A stretch of DNA of 64,000 bases from Chytridium lagenaria (Eukaryota; Chytridiomycota; Chytridiomycetes; Chytridiales; Chytridiaceae). Position 1 is the first letter of the stretch; every line of letters begins with the position of its first letter. The translations under genes were made by a program, and so were the position numbers. Shown piece by piece: positions 10,170 to 22,237 of this stretch. The DNA is taken from contig JAHLKC010000035.1 in assembly GCA_025449115.1 (NCBI GenBank), positions 1 through 64,000 on the forward strand, in the 5' to 3' direction. A model generated the notes under the pieces. It saw nothing but the letters and a program-made list of their open reading frames with translations. It had not been told where the DNA came from and searched no databases.

Positions 10170-10983
10170 ATATTGCTCTGGTTCTATGTGGATTTAATAT
10201 CGCGTGAATAAAATTATTTTGTGCCTAAAAGTATAAGCTTCGTAAAAGTTATACATATATATATATACATTTGCAGCATTTCTAAAAACACTACAGAACA
10301 TAGCCAGCAATTATAGTCACGGTAAAGAAGACGCCCCTAACGAAAAATATTTTACGTCTCGATCGAAAATCTCCGAAACTCCATAGAACGTTTTATTTTA
10401 TCTTTAATTAACAGAATGTAAGCTAATGATACTTAGGTCGCATATTGATTTTGGAAAAACGACCCAATATCGATACGGATGACTAACCGACCGTAACCCC
10501 CGATATAAATGCGAGAATATAGAACCACTGGACAGAAATTCACAAAGCCTGCTCACAAAAAGTCGATCTCATGCTCCGTCGCTTTCTTTACGTTTCTGAT
10601 GCTTTCGTGTGTCAGCTTTCGTGTGTCATTCAATTTCGGTTATGTGATGAGAACTTAGTCCACATAACCCAATCTCGATTTTAAAAAAAGACAGCCAACG
10701 AAAGAAAAATAATGTTTTTGTTGTTTTCCGGTCATTCAATTTCGGTTTTTATGTGATAATGAGAGCTTGGGAATTCAGTCCCCGTCTCGATTTAAAAAAA
10801 GGGGCATACAAGGAAAGCGAAAAAAGGATACGTTCGAATATGGTGAGAGAGCTTTCGTGAAAAAAAAGACAAAGCAGCTTCAAAGAAAAAAAGAAAAGGA
10901 TGAAAGAGCAAAAGAGAAATACACGAAAAAAAAGGTGCCGGCATTCACACCACACCTCCGAATAAACAAAACAATACACAAAT
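10170..10983. other. AT-rich intergenic region with a diverged direct repeat
   Basis: 'gtcattcaatttcggtt..atgtgat.a.gag' occurs at about 10625 and again at about 10731, each followed by 'tctcgatttTAAAAAAAG'-like sequence. The ~105-bp spacing suggests an old duplication. An (at)n tract lies at 10253-10267. No gene is supported. Confidence 0.5.
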
Positions 10984-12674
10984 TCACCACCTCCCAATAG
11001 GCAAAAACTGTCCCACAACCACCCCAACACCACCCCAAGCATCCCTCCTCACACTCATCCAAAAAGCACAAGGCACCTCCCCTCCATCCTCCTTTACAAA
11101 CACACACCGTCCCCTAATCCCATCCCCCTCCACCCTCGCGCGACTAACACAAGTCCCCTTTTTCACTTCCACCTCTGTCTTCATCTCCCCGGTACACAAG
11201 GACGTGAACGCCTCCCAATATTCCACCACCGATTCCGCATCCCAAAGGTCAGTGATGAGGGTAGTGGATGTGAGCGGTGTAGGAACAAGTGTATCGAATC
11301 CAGCCCCAGCAGCAAGGATCTCACCCCCTTGTTCACCCCTCCAAACACACCAAGGAGTGCCAGAGTATTCCATCAACCTCGTGACATCTTGGACGCTTTT
11401 CCGAATCATGTATTCCTTGACCACGTGATCGCTTTCCGACATGTGCGTGGCGGCGGCGATGAGACGTGGTCGGAGGGTGGAGAGGGACCAGAGGAGACGA
11501 GCTTGATGCCAGCGTCCGAGACGCGTTTGGGTTGTGGTGAGGAGGTGTCTGTAGGCGCGGGTTTCGGGGATGAGGAGGTTGGGGATGGGGTGGAGAGGGT
11601 GCGGAGAGTGGAGAGGAGGGTTGGGTATGGGGTTGAGGCTGGGAGGGTGGTGAGGGTTTGGGAGAGGAGGGTTGGGGTTGGGGGGTTGGTGCGAGGGAAG
11701 GGGACGCAGGGTCGATAGGTCGTGTAGGTGATGAAACAGGGGTAGGGATGCGGATAGGTTCCGCGGGTTTAGGTTTTCGGCCACGTTTCTTTTTAAGGAC
11801 GTCGACGTCGTCACTCTCGTCATCGCTGGAACGAGAGCGTTTTTTGGATTTGTTGACGGAACCTTTTGGACGGCCTGGACGACGTTGGGGTTGGGATGTG
11901 GGGTTTGGGGTGTCGTCCAGGGAGAAGGTTGGGGAGGCCATATCAAAGGCCATGGCGAAGGGGTTGGTGGAGGGGAGGTTGAGATGGCTGAGGAGGGTGT
12001 TGAGAGGGCCGAGTCGAGGGTAGGGAGGTTGAGGTCGATCATGGAGAGGGTTGTGCCAAAAACATCGAGGGTTGGAGCAGTGTCGTGACGCATCTACATA
12101 ACACAAGAGGGTATTAATACTTTTGTTCGATGGAATTTGAAGAGAAATCACAACAAAAGGTAGTGATGGAAGGCTACCTGCGAGACGTCAGTTCGAAAGG
12201 CTTCAAGCTTTTCCTGCTGTTGACGAGATTGAAGGCCAAACCAAGCTTCCTCCATCCCTCCATCCGTTCCACATCGCGTTGACCTGACAACAGCCCCATG
12301 AATCCTTCCTCCTCTGTTGAGTTGCGTCGTTGCGCGAGAAGAGAGAACGGAGATGGATTGGATTTAGGCGGGGATGGGGATGTGGCGAGGTAGAGGTCCA
12401 TGTCGAGAGAGGTTTGGGATGGATCGGTGTGAAGGAGATGCATGAATTGAGAGAGGTCTGTTTGAGGTTGGAGAGAGCTGATGAAGGATGTGAGAGTAGA
12501 TGTGTCAATGTGGTTGGAGGTGGAGTTGTGGGAAGGGATGGTAATGCTGCGGTGGTGGGAGGAGGTGGTGTTGAAGCGGTGATGTTGTTGTTTGAGGGAG
12601 TGGCGCATGGAGAGGATGTCGCTGGTGGTGTTGTTTGGAATCATGGTGTCGTTGTGAGAGATAGGAACGACCAT
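10984..12674 (-). CDS. Putative transcription regulator with AT-hooks and an ERT1/RDS2-like PAS region
   Basis: Exon 1 12674-12178, intron, exon 2 12093-10984. The N-terminus is Ser/His/Gln-rich. The end of exon 1 reads as a coiled segment (LQSRQQQEKLEAFRTDVSQ) only after undoing an apparent 8-bp tandem duplication (GGATGGAG twice). The middle has two AT-hook-like motifs, RRPGRPKGSVNK and KKKRGRKPKP, then a long Pro-rich linker. The C-terminus has EYSGTPWCVWRGEQGGEIL, LWDAESVVEYWEAF and VVVGQFLPI, which resemble the PAS-type region of the fungal ERT1/RDS2/AcuK gluconeogenesis regulators. No Zn2Cys6 cluster is visible. The frame changes at least three times (exon 1 end, near 12000, and in the Pro-rich linker). 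The family call rests on pattern memory; a different PAS-like regulator is possible. Confidence 0.5.
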
Positions 12675-15600
12675 TGTTCTTAATAGATGTTGGAAGGATG
12701 TGCTGTTGTTGTTGTTGTTGATATTGTTGTTGATGTTGCTGTTGGGTGTATCTGTGTGCGAAGTGGCTGCAATAGGGAAGGATGATGATGATTAATGGTT
12801 GGAACTGCAAGGGTTCTCGTTAAACATTAAAACTACAAGGTCATGTATGGAGGAATCAGAGGACAGATGGTGCGGAGTGTTATTGAGAGGAGTAGAGTTG
12901 CTCGCTTCAAAAGTATAGAAAAGAAAGCACGTTCTTCAATGGTCGTTCGCAGTGAGGATCAGTACGTCACGATGGGTTCCTCCTCCCTCATTATCCGGAG
13001 GTCATCCACGAGTAAGATTGAAGAAGGTAAGAAGAACGTGACTCTTCTCTCCAAACAGAAAAAAAAAATAACCCTGATGATCGCCAACTTTTTAAGCAAT
13101 AAAAAAACGTGTTGAGGAAGCAACCCCTAAACAGGCCAGGCCAGGCGGTCGTATTTTCAATTCCCAGCAAATCCTGTGCAGGTTTGGACATCTGCATCCG
13201 AGCAAGTGGTTACAGCTGCCGTTATGTAGGTTTCAGTCTCCGACTCTCCTGACGCAACAAAGGTCATCCATTCCTCCGTTCCGTCCTATCCCATCCATCC
13301 ACCCATCCATCTATCCAGCAACGTAAACAAAAAAGAAAAACGTGACTGCTTTTTAAATGAGTTTTTGATCCTGTGATGGATGACAATTTCTGTAGATGAC
13401 AATCCTTTCCATTTTCCAGCTGGAATTGTTCCAGAGAGAGTTTTGAGAGAGAGAGTGAGAGAGTGAGTAAGTGGAGATGTGTGAGATGTGATGGTGCAGA
13501 GGAGATATCATCAGGTGAGGTGTGTGCCAGGAGACGGAATATACTAATGCAGGCTTCAGACTTACAGGAGGAATGAATGAGTTGTAAAGGTTGAGAGAGT
13601 CGAGGGGGAGTGAAAGGATGCAGGAAGAAGTCGTTAAGGTAATGATGGATGATGATGGAGGAAATAATAAGAGAAAAAAACAGTGCAGATGGATGCCAGA
13701 TTCAAACAGAGCTAGCTGCAAATAGGTGTGGGTGAGAGGGTTATTGGAAAAAGAAAATGCGCCCATGATGAAAATGAAATGTTTAACGCCGAAATCACAT
13801 GTTCGGCGGCATAAGATATTTCATAAAAAAAGCTGTTTAAAAAATAAACTTAAATTTTCAGAAAATACTAATATTCCAAGCCCCATGAGAAGTGTTACAA
13901 CTTGCGACATCACCTCCTGTTCTGCTGTCATTTCGGGCAACAGCGACAAAAAGGAATGATGTCGACATTCAACGCCATTCTTGTTTATTTCACATGTATA
14001 CTGAATAGAGTGCTAGAGGAAAGGAAAGAAAAGGGAGGGTTGCGATGACTACCCCATGCAGGTGGGAAATAGAGGGATTGAGAAAGAAGAGGTTGCTGAA
14101 ACGGAACAGACATCGCAGCAACAGAATCAACAACTACTTCTAACAAAGAGAATGCTTCACATACCTTTTTTTAAATAACAGACTGAGAACGTTACGACGG
14201 ATACAGAGAGAAGGAATGTGAATCTTTTTAAGAAAGGCAATAGTGATGGAGCGACAAGAATGTTATAAATCTATATGCACAGACGACGATGGGGCGGGGG
14301 GCATAGCAGGTGGCTACTTATATATTTTCCGTAGAAATATTTATTTAATTATACACCAAGACACAAGCTCTAATTAGTAAAGGAATCATACGCAGCATGA
14401 AATTGGGGAAGGGTTTAGTTCGCTTCTCCGAGGATCACAGAGAAGAGGAAGAACCATCTGACTCTGATTTATTTATTATTTATTTATTTATTTTCCATGT
14501 TTCCCATTGAAAAGGAATCTGTCAGAAGCCAGAATAAGAAAGACCGCTTTTTTACTTAATCTTTTTTTTACTTTTACTTTTCTGCCTGCCAAGCAACTCT
14601 ATTAAAATGCTCGCGTGAGCACCACCATGTATTAATTAATTAATTAATAAATAAATAGTATAATAAAACAGCATGGATGGAATATGCCCCACATGACAAC
14701 ATCACCAGGGAGGGTCGTGTATCATTCATTCCTTCATAAATAAAATTAAGTAAAGCTGAAAGCATAATAAATCAATTAGAAAAAAAAGACAAAAAGGAGG
14801 TGACAGCCACTCGGCTCATATAATATTTTATGAATAAAAAGGATCTCGGAAAATTCCCTTAAAAGGTGAAATTTGCAGCTTGGATGTCAGCCAGCACCAC
14901 CAATGATCGTAAGTGTACCGAATCCCTGGTTCCCTGCATTGCATTATTAGGTGGTACAAAAGGCGCAATGTCTTGTGACAGCAAAAAAATAATATCACGT
15001 TTTTTATTTCTTATTTCTTTTTTGGCTTTACTCAAAACGAAAGGGACAAAGAAGAAAAAAAAATAACCCTAAAACTGCTCATTGCATGAAAGCTGACAGG
15101 AGGGCAAATAAAAATTAATCAAATAACGAAGGGGGGCGAGTGGAAAGAAGGGGTCTGAAGGGCCCGAGTGCATGCTGCAGTGGATGGGTGGATGGATGGA
15201 GGATGGATTGGGGTAGACGGATGGATTATTCAGTGATTTAGAGGGTACATTGACGACGATGTGTTTTCAGTACGGAAGGAAGGCATTGCGTGTATGCTTG
15301 CATGAAAAAGGGAGACATCTTTCCAAGGATCAATTGACCTCATTGCACCAGCATGTCTTTTGCATTTTCATTCCCTTGAAGTGCGTGCTCTCCTTGCAGC
15401 ACTCTCCCCTGATGACCTCTTTTTCTTTTTTTTCTTTTCACCAAAAATAACCCTATTTCCCAGCTTAACTGTCTTTTCCTATCCAATGGGATATGCCTCA
15501 CATGGCATAATTTTAGAAATAAATCAAACACCAAAGTCAGCATTTCTCCCATTCGCAAATCGCACCGTCATTTTATTACACTTGTAAACCGTGTAAATAA

Positions 15601-16482
15601 TTATAACACTTTCCCCCCTCGTGCTCACTTATTCATTGGTATGTCATTTAAATTACAGCGGTCTCTGAAAAAGCATGGTCATCCATCATGATCACCTGCA
15701 AGTGTTCAGTAAAGGCGTCATATGTGTTTAACCCTGTACTAACGCAACCCATTCAATAAAATACGCTTTCATCCGTCTGCGTGATCACCTGCAAGTATAT
15801 ATTTAGTAAAGGCGTCAAGTGTGTTTAACCCTGTACTAACGCAACCCATTCAATAAAAATAAACTTTTACCACATCTTTTGTATTCTCCCTTGCAGCAAG
15901 TACCTACCTAGCTATCTCTAGTCTCTTGCCATTACCAACTGTAAATAAATGTTTATTACTATTTTCTCAAACACTACTTACCAAGTTAATGTGGTTCTCC
16001 CAGTTCGCGCACTTCCCGCTCGCCTTTTAGTGTCGCAGCATACCTTTGTGAGTGTACCTTGAGCACTGCTTGCGTATTTCAAGAAGTTTAAAGAAAGTTC
16101 CGTGCTCATGATAGGGTGTGTTGGTTGAGTCTTTAAAATAAGTAAAAAAGGTTTTCCTTAAGTGTTATTCATGTGTTTGTAGCGAAACGCTTGCATCCCA
16201 AGTCAAAGGGATATCCTGAGTATAGTAATTAATAACAAATAAGTCAACAAACAGAAGAAATGTACGAACGCGGTGATTTTATTTCTTTACAGTGGAAATC
16301 ATGTTTAAAAGGTACCGCTCACATCTCCTTGCGGTGAATTTAAAGTCGATATACACATTACAAATTAACATATTAAAAACCAACATTTGTTCACCCCCCA
16401 TACAACATATATCTACTTCAACATATACACTGACATAAGTAAACAAAAAGAATAAAATATCAAGTTCGACCCATACGAATCA
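12675..16482. other. Long non-coding stretch with simple repeats
   Basis: About 3.8 kb with no convincing gene on either strand. It contains a CAA/TTG tract (12703-12745) just upstream of the regulator, a pyrimidine/GAGA-rich tract (13430-13470), (atta)n at 14632-14660 and a ggat-rich tract (15180-15230). Open frames in it have UTR-like composition. It could include long UTRs of flanking genes. Confidence 0.45.
15689..15861. repeat. Direct duplication, ~90 bp apart
   Basis: 'gatcacctgcaagt...agtaaaggcgtca...gtgtttaaccctgtactaacgcaacccattcaataaaa' occurs at about 15689-15762 and again at about 15781-15861 with only small differences. It is a simple tandem duplication in intergenic DNA. Confidence 0.85.
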
Positions 16483-18140
16483 CTAAACTTTATCAGGTAA
16501 TTTTGGAAGATACGTCAACGATCCTTTTCCCCCCGGATCCTCATTGCAAGATCTCATATGCATCACATTCCCATCTCCCACACACCGCATCCGGCTCGTA
16601 ATCTCCACAGGCAGATCTCCAACATCCACATGATCCAATCTATTCCCCGTCAAATCCAATTCTTCCAACCCACCCAACTTTGCAAACTCCTCAAAGGGCA
16701 CTCGTCCTTCCAGCAGGTTTTGATTGACTTTAAGTTTTTGCAGGTTTCGGATGTTGCCGATTTCTGGGGGATCGAGCCTGTCAATTGGTTGTTGTCTAGG
16801 CGGAGGAAATGGAGCTGTGCGAGATCGCCAAGTGAAGGTGGGATGTCGCCAAAAAGTGAGTTGGATTCGAGTGAGAGCTTTTCAAGATTTGTGAGATTGG
16901 AGAGGGTTGGTGGGAGCGGACCGTACAAGAGGTTGTTATTGAGATGTCTGAATATTGTGATAAAGTCTTTAGAATGAAACCACACATTTTAAAACGAGAA
17001 ATAACATAAACGTATTAACTAAGAAAAACAAACGGTGGAAATAGGTGAAAGATAACCATATAAAAACTTACAATTCCTGCAAATTTGTCAACATCCCTAC
17101 TCCAGCAGGTAAACCCCCCGACAGATTATTGTAATGAAGACACAACTTTCTCAACTTTGCCAACTCAAACAACTCTTCTGGAATGATTCCAGAAAACTCA
17201 TTGTTATTCGCCCAAAGCGCCTCAAGCTCTTTCAAGCTCCCAATTTCTTTTGGTATAGCGCCTCCAAGCTTTGTTATTGGAGATGTAAAGTTTGCGGAGG
17301 GCAGGAAGATTGAATAGAGATGGAGGAAGGGTGCCGACAAAATAATTGTTGTTGAGCCACTATGAACATGTAAAAATTAGACCAGGCAGTAAAGAGAAAC
17401 AACACAGACGTCACGATAACTTACAAGGTTCTGAAGCTGTTTAAGATTCGAAAGCTCCGCGGAATGCAGCCGGTGAGACGATTGTACAAAAGAGCAAGTT
17501 CGCGAAGAGAGGTAAGCCGTCCAAGCTCTTTTGGAATGGGACCGATAAGATTATTCATTCCAAGATTCCTATTTTAACACATGCGTCAAAAGAAAAGGCA
17601 CACGTAAACGAAAAAATCGAAATTTCACATGCAACTTACAAGACTTCAAGGTTCACGAGCTCGCCAAGATGTTTTGGAATCTGCCCTTTCAACTTATTCG
17701 AGCTTAAATCCAAATGCCTCAACTCCGTCAACTTCGAAAACCCGTTCGGCACAGCTTTAAACGGACACTCTCGATGAAAGATTCTACAGCAAGCGTATTT
17801 AAAAAACGACATTTGCTTTAAAGATTCAAAAAACGAGGACCTACAATCTCACAAGTCTTCCTTCACTCGAAAATTCAATCCGATTCCCATCTCTACCAAG
17901 ATGACGTCGAATGATATGCCATCCATTCGCATGCTCAATCCCATCTTTCGTTCGAACGTCGGGTTCGCAAGGCCATACTAAACTCTTGGACATGGCCCAT
18001 TGCATAAACATTTTCTGTAGCTTTTGCGCATCATCTTCACGACGAGATCGAATGTTGTTTCCAGAATTCTCACCGGCCCTTTGCAAAGCTGAATGTGCGT
18101 GAGAAAGGAGTAGAGTGATAGAAAGAGACATCATTACCAT
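16483..18140 (-). CDS. Secreted LRR protein
   Basis: Inferred exons: 18140-17845, 17783-17640, 17568-17425, 17359-17072, 16947-16483. ATG 18140 begins a signal peptide (MVMMSLSITLLLSHAHSA); an in-frame ATG at 18182 is less likely. Then comes an N-cap (LQKMFMQWAMSK, WPCEP), about ten plant-type LRRs (LDLSSNKLKGQIPKHLGEL; LDNNQLTGSIP) and a Cys-containing C-cap. No membrane segment or GPI-like tail is visible, so the product is probably secreted. Three single-base indels interrupt the frame: missing G near 17460, extra A near 17270, missing C near 16770. Correcting them gives exactly 446 codons. It shares LRR type with the 5.4-10.2 kb genes, but each exon holds two or more LRRs. Confidence 0.8.
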
Positions 18141-21120
18141 CCATCGTTGTTCTCGTGACAATAGACATGAAAATACTGTCACTCCCCTCGGTCAAAGGTT
18201 CGGTTGATGGGGTAGCATCGGTAGGTGGGGCTGGCCCGGAACGTGCATCACCGTCTTTGAGCGCTGTCAGGCTACCAGCAAGTGAGCCGGCCGAGTTTGT
18301 GGCGACCGTTTCTGTACTTCCAAGTAGTTCCGCTTTAGAATCGGCTTTACTACCAAGAGAGTCGTCGGAGCCTTGGAGATATTAAATACGAGTTTGTAAA
18401 GGTCCGAAGAAGGTTAAACTCACCGAGAAGCCCGATTGGAGATATCCCTTCGTTCATTAAAGATACCGCCACTGCCTGCTGCATTTCAGGCGGTTTCCCA
18501 ATAAGAGAATCGATAGAATCGGATATGGTTTCGACTATTTCAGAAGAAAAAAAAATTAGGAATAAATGTTACGTTCATGACCAAAAGTCAGATATCATTG
18601 TAGCTTACGGATAGGCTCGACAGAAAACGATTCTTCAGGTTTGGGTGTAGGTTTTTGTTGTATTGTGTCAGCTGCGGAATCGACCTTTGCTTCGAGGGGA
18701 ACTTCAGCCGGGGTTGGTTCAATAAGTGAACCCAAGGAAGGAGGGGCATCCGGCAAGGTGTCCGAATTCCCTATATCTAAAGAATCATCTCCATCTAGCC
18801 AAAGAGTGGATTAAAGGTAATAATAATTTAGTTAATGAAGGCATATATTCAACTTATTCAGCGACTCACCTTTTGTGGTGGTAATATCTTGAGTTGATCC
18901 CATCACATTTTGATCCACCGCCGTGCCCTCGAAGTCTCCTTCTTCAATCCTATAATGAAAAAAACACGTTCGTTTCAGTATATTGCTGTTACACATTTAT
19001 CGACAAAAAAAAAAGTAAGTAATTGAGCACACGGACCCTTTGCCATCGTCTCCATCTCCTCGTTTTGCCATTAAAACCCTCAACTTCTCCAGATTCCTCT
19101 TTGCGCTCACATTTCCTTGCTCCGCCGCTCTCTCAAACCACTTTAAAGCTTTTTCCCAGTCCCTCTCCACTCCAATTCCCAAAACATAACACCCGCCCAA
19201 ATTATTCCTCGCACTCGCATTTCCCGCCATAGCCGCTCTAGCAAACATCTTTGCCCGCAATCACCATATCCTTCTCTACGCCGATCCCGTTTTTATAGCA
19301 ATGACCGAGCCGGTTTGCGCACGGGTGCCCTTGCTTGCGGAAGATTCGTAGAGAGGAAGGCGGCTTGAGGATTTTTGGGAAGACCTGCGAGTCCGTGTTC
19401 GTGAAAATGTCCTAAATTATCTTGAGCGATGGGGTTCCCTTTATCAGCGGCCGGCGAAAAATTCCAGGGCTTGAGTAAGGTCGACGGCGGGACTCCCACA
19501 CCTGTCTCAAAGCACAAGCCAGCGTTGGCCATTAGCGGGAGGGTACCCCGCTTCCGCAGATTTCATGTACCATTCTACAGCTTTCAGGTGATCCTTTTCC
19601 ACACCAACACCATTTAGGTATAAGGTTCCTACAGCGTTTTGCGCTCTTGCGTCACCGCGTTTTGCAGCAGTCTCGTACAAGTTGAAAGCTTCTGTAGGAT
19701 TCTTCTCTGGTACTCCAATCCCACGTTCCAAACACTGGGCTAAACCGTACATGGCTGGTACACAGCCCCGTTTCGCTGCCTTACGGTAGACGGCAACGGC
19801 GGCGGCAGGGTTCTTTTCGACGCCGAGTCCTCCAAAAAGCATGTCGGCGACGCTATTCATCGCTGATACATTTCCCGAGTCGGCAGCGCGAGAATACATC
19901 AAAAAGGCTTTCTGGAGGTCGACGGGGGTACCTGTTCCATGGAAAAGAGCGTTGGCATAATTATGTTGAGCATTGGCATATCCTTGTTCCGCAGAAAGAC
20001 CATAGTGCAGAGCAGCTTTTGTGAGGTCGATAGGCGTCCCAACACCAGTTTTGAAACAATAGCCAAGGTTATTTTGAGCTTTAGGGTGGTTCTGCATTGA
20101 GGCCCAAGAGTAGAGACGGAAGGCCATGTCGGGGTCTTTTGGAATGGAGGCGACGCCGCGTTCGTAAAAGTATGCTACATCATTTTGTGCAGGTGCGTGA
20201 CCATTCTGCGAGGCAAGTTGGTGAAAGAGCTGTAATGCTTTTGTAAGATTGAGTTTACAACCTATTCCCTTTGACAGTTTGAGAGCCGCGTCATAGGTGG
20301 TGGATATGTCATTGCCAGTCGATCCGGAGCTATTGACGCAATCAGATTGAGAGTGGTAGTCGAATTTTTTTGAATGCTGATGAGAAGATAGTAGTGACTT
20401 GAGGCAATCGCCGACGCTAGACGCAAGGGAGTCACCGAGAGGCTCGTCTTTATCAAGGGCAAAGCGATGACATCGCCCAAGGAGTAGCGATGACCACATT
20501 GTCGCTTCCGGGCGACATCCATGAATCTCAATTGCCAGTCTCAGTTTGCCGTTATCATCAGCTTGCAAGAGGCTCGACGACAAAACTTTGATTCCTTTTT
20601 TTAATTCTGTTAATAATACTGTAGTATAAGAGCGAACTTAGTAAAGGGCCCTACCTCAAAATGGTCCGTCAAAACAACACAAATGGCAGAGTAGGCTCCT
20701 GTCGTTTTCGTTTCCTCCGCCACTCCTGCGCCCACCGAAACATCCCCTTGATCAGAAAAATCCCGTAAAGGTGCCTCCTCCCCAACATGCACTTTCAACC
20801 GAGAGACTGCAGCTTTTCCGTTAAAACAGGCCACACGATTCCAGTATCAAGTTGACTGCAAAGGATTTAGCAGATGATGAGCAAGAGAATGAGAATGCGA
20901 TGACGCTTACCTGCAGCATATGAAGATGTCGACAGCAGCCTGCTCCTTGCCGCCGTTGTCCATGACCATGCAGTTGAAGGAAGTTTTGAGGATGAAGGCG
21001 AAACGGAGATCGGAAGTGTTGCTGCCTGCACTGTTGCATGGTCTCTCGCCCTGGCACCGATCTCATCGCGCGGCAATCCTTATTTAGTGGCGAGAGATTC
21101 AGGGCAGAAAGGATTTTCAT
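18070..21120 (-). CDS. Sel1-repeat protein with acidic Ser/Pro tail
   Basis: Inferred exons: ~21120-20911, 20855-20655, 20594-19037, 18949-18870, 18794-18609, 18534-18424, 18371-18070. The large exon encodes about nine to ten Sel1/TPR-like repeats, e.g. AQNNLGYCFKTGVGTPIDLT and ARNNLGGCYVLGIGVERDWE. Such solenoids act as scaffolds for complexes, often in ER quality control, chitin-synthase activation or signalling; the partner here is unknown. The N-terminal ~150 residues (FILKTSFNCMVMDNGGKEQA) match nothing I recognise. The tail is rich in D, S, T and P. Frame breaks occur near 19530, 19380, 19250 and 20830, mostly single-base changes. The 5' start is uncertain. The 3' coding end overlaps the first exon of the LRR gene by about 70 bp in another frame. 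Confidence 0.65.
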
Positions 21121-21794
21121 CTGGACAACACCTCCAACTCCAGTGGTAGATGATGTGTTGAAAGTGAGGTGATGATGATATGTATAGTACAGTAGTTGCT
21201 GCATCCAACCGTAGGCTTGCACGCGAAACGTAGTAGATTACGGACGAGAAGTCTTATCCCCGACCCTCTCTTTCGGCCATGAGCAAATCATTATTCCTTC
21301 TGCCCGTTACCGACGTCCGTCCAGTCAACACTCTCTAAACAGTTTTGGAAACACTGAAACTGTAGCTCATCGTTTAACTACGCACGCCGTTACGTCCGAT
21401 GGTCTGATCACTTTTACCGTCTGAATCACGGCGTCACTGGCACCCACCCGTCAACATCACAAAACAAAACAAACAAATTAATGCATACGGGATCAATGGA
21501 AACGTAACCTGCTTATACATAAATAATGTTTTATTTTTTTCTTAGTCAGTAAAGTCCAATCTAACAGTATCGCCCCGTATAAGTCAAATGAGCAATGGAC
21601 CAACTCATGATGCTGCTAACAACATATCCCTTAAGATAAAATACAGCAGATAGAAACAGACAAATACAAAACGCGGAGTTCTTTGCGTAAGGCGAGGGAG
21701 GCATGAAAGTAACGAAAAACAAAAGGAAAGAAAACAAAGCATATGCACGATTAACGAACTTGATGACGGACAATGCGTCAAAACATAAGCACAA
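21121..21794. other. Intergenic, AT-rich, no gene seen
   Basis: Nothing recognisable apart from the duplication that begins at 21745. Confidence 0.4.
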
Positions 21795-21830
21795 TTAACG
21801 AACTTGATGACGGATCAATGCGTCAAAATA
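21745..21830. repeat. 44-bp tandem duplication at a gene end
   Basis: 'gcac(g/a)attaacgaacttgatgacgga..aatgcgtcaaaa' starts at 21745 and 21789. On the minus strand the second copy encodes the last residues and stop of the 60-residue ORF 21977-21795; the first copy repeats them just downstream. Confidence 0.85.
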
Positions 21831-21977
21831 AAGAACAGCATCGTTGAGCCAAAAACTATCATAGATGAGACGATGCAAATATGAATTTAAGTAAGCAGGC
21901 TCGATTCCACTCTCACAGCCCTTTAAGCCGTGGAGCTTGTACTTCAAGAATTGTCGAAGCCGACTCGCTGGAGACAT
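21795..21977 (-). CDS. Small hypothetical protein, 60 residues
   Basis: ATG 21977 begins MSPASRLRQFLKYKLHGLKG and the frame ends at 21795. It has ordinary amino-acid composition (YLHRLIYDSFWLNDAVLYFD) and a pyrimidine-rich leader upstream. Its 3' end, including the stop, is duplicated in tandem 44 bp downstream. No domain is recognised. It may be the last exon of a larger gene, since the frame is open upstream to 22133. Confidence 0.3.
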   Translation of the reverse strand: MSPASRLRQFLKYKLHGLKGCESGIEPAYLNSYLHRLIYDSFWLNDAVLYFDALIRHQVR

Positions 21978-22237
21978 CGTTGAGGAAAGGGAAAGGGATA
22001 AACTATGTATAGAGGCGAAACAATGGATAATAAATAGAAGATTGTATTTAGTTAATATCAACGGCAGTTTGACGTGCTTTTGTGAGTCGCCTCCAAAACA
22101 GGGAAAAACCGCCCAAACTACCCCCCGCCGCACGTTCAGAACCTAGAACATCACCGAAAGGACAAAAGAAGTAAGGAAGACTCATGACAAGCAATAAATA
22201 CGCGGAAACACACAAAGTAGAAAAACTATAGACATTT

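Noticed and set aside
13353..13766. 137-codon minus ORF
   Set aside because: Pyrimidine-rich, UTR-like composition with gaga repeats; no domain or homologous neighbour.
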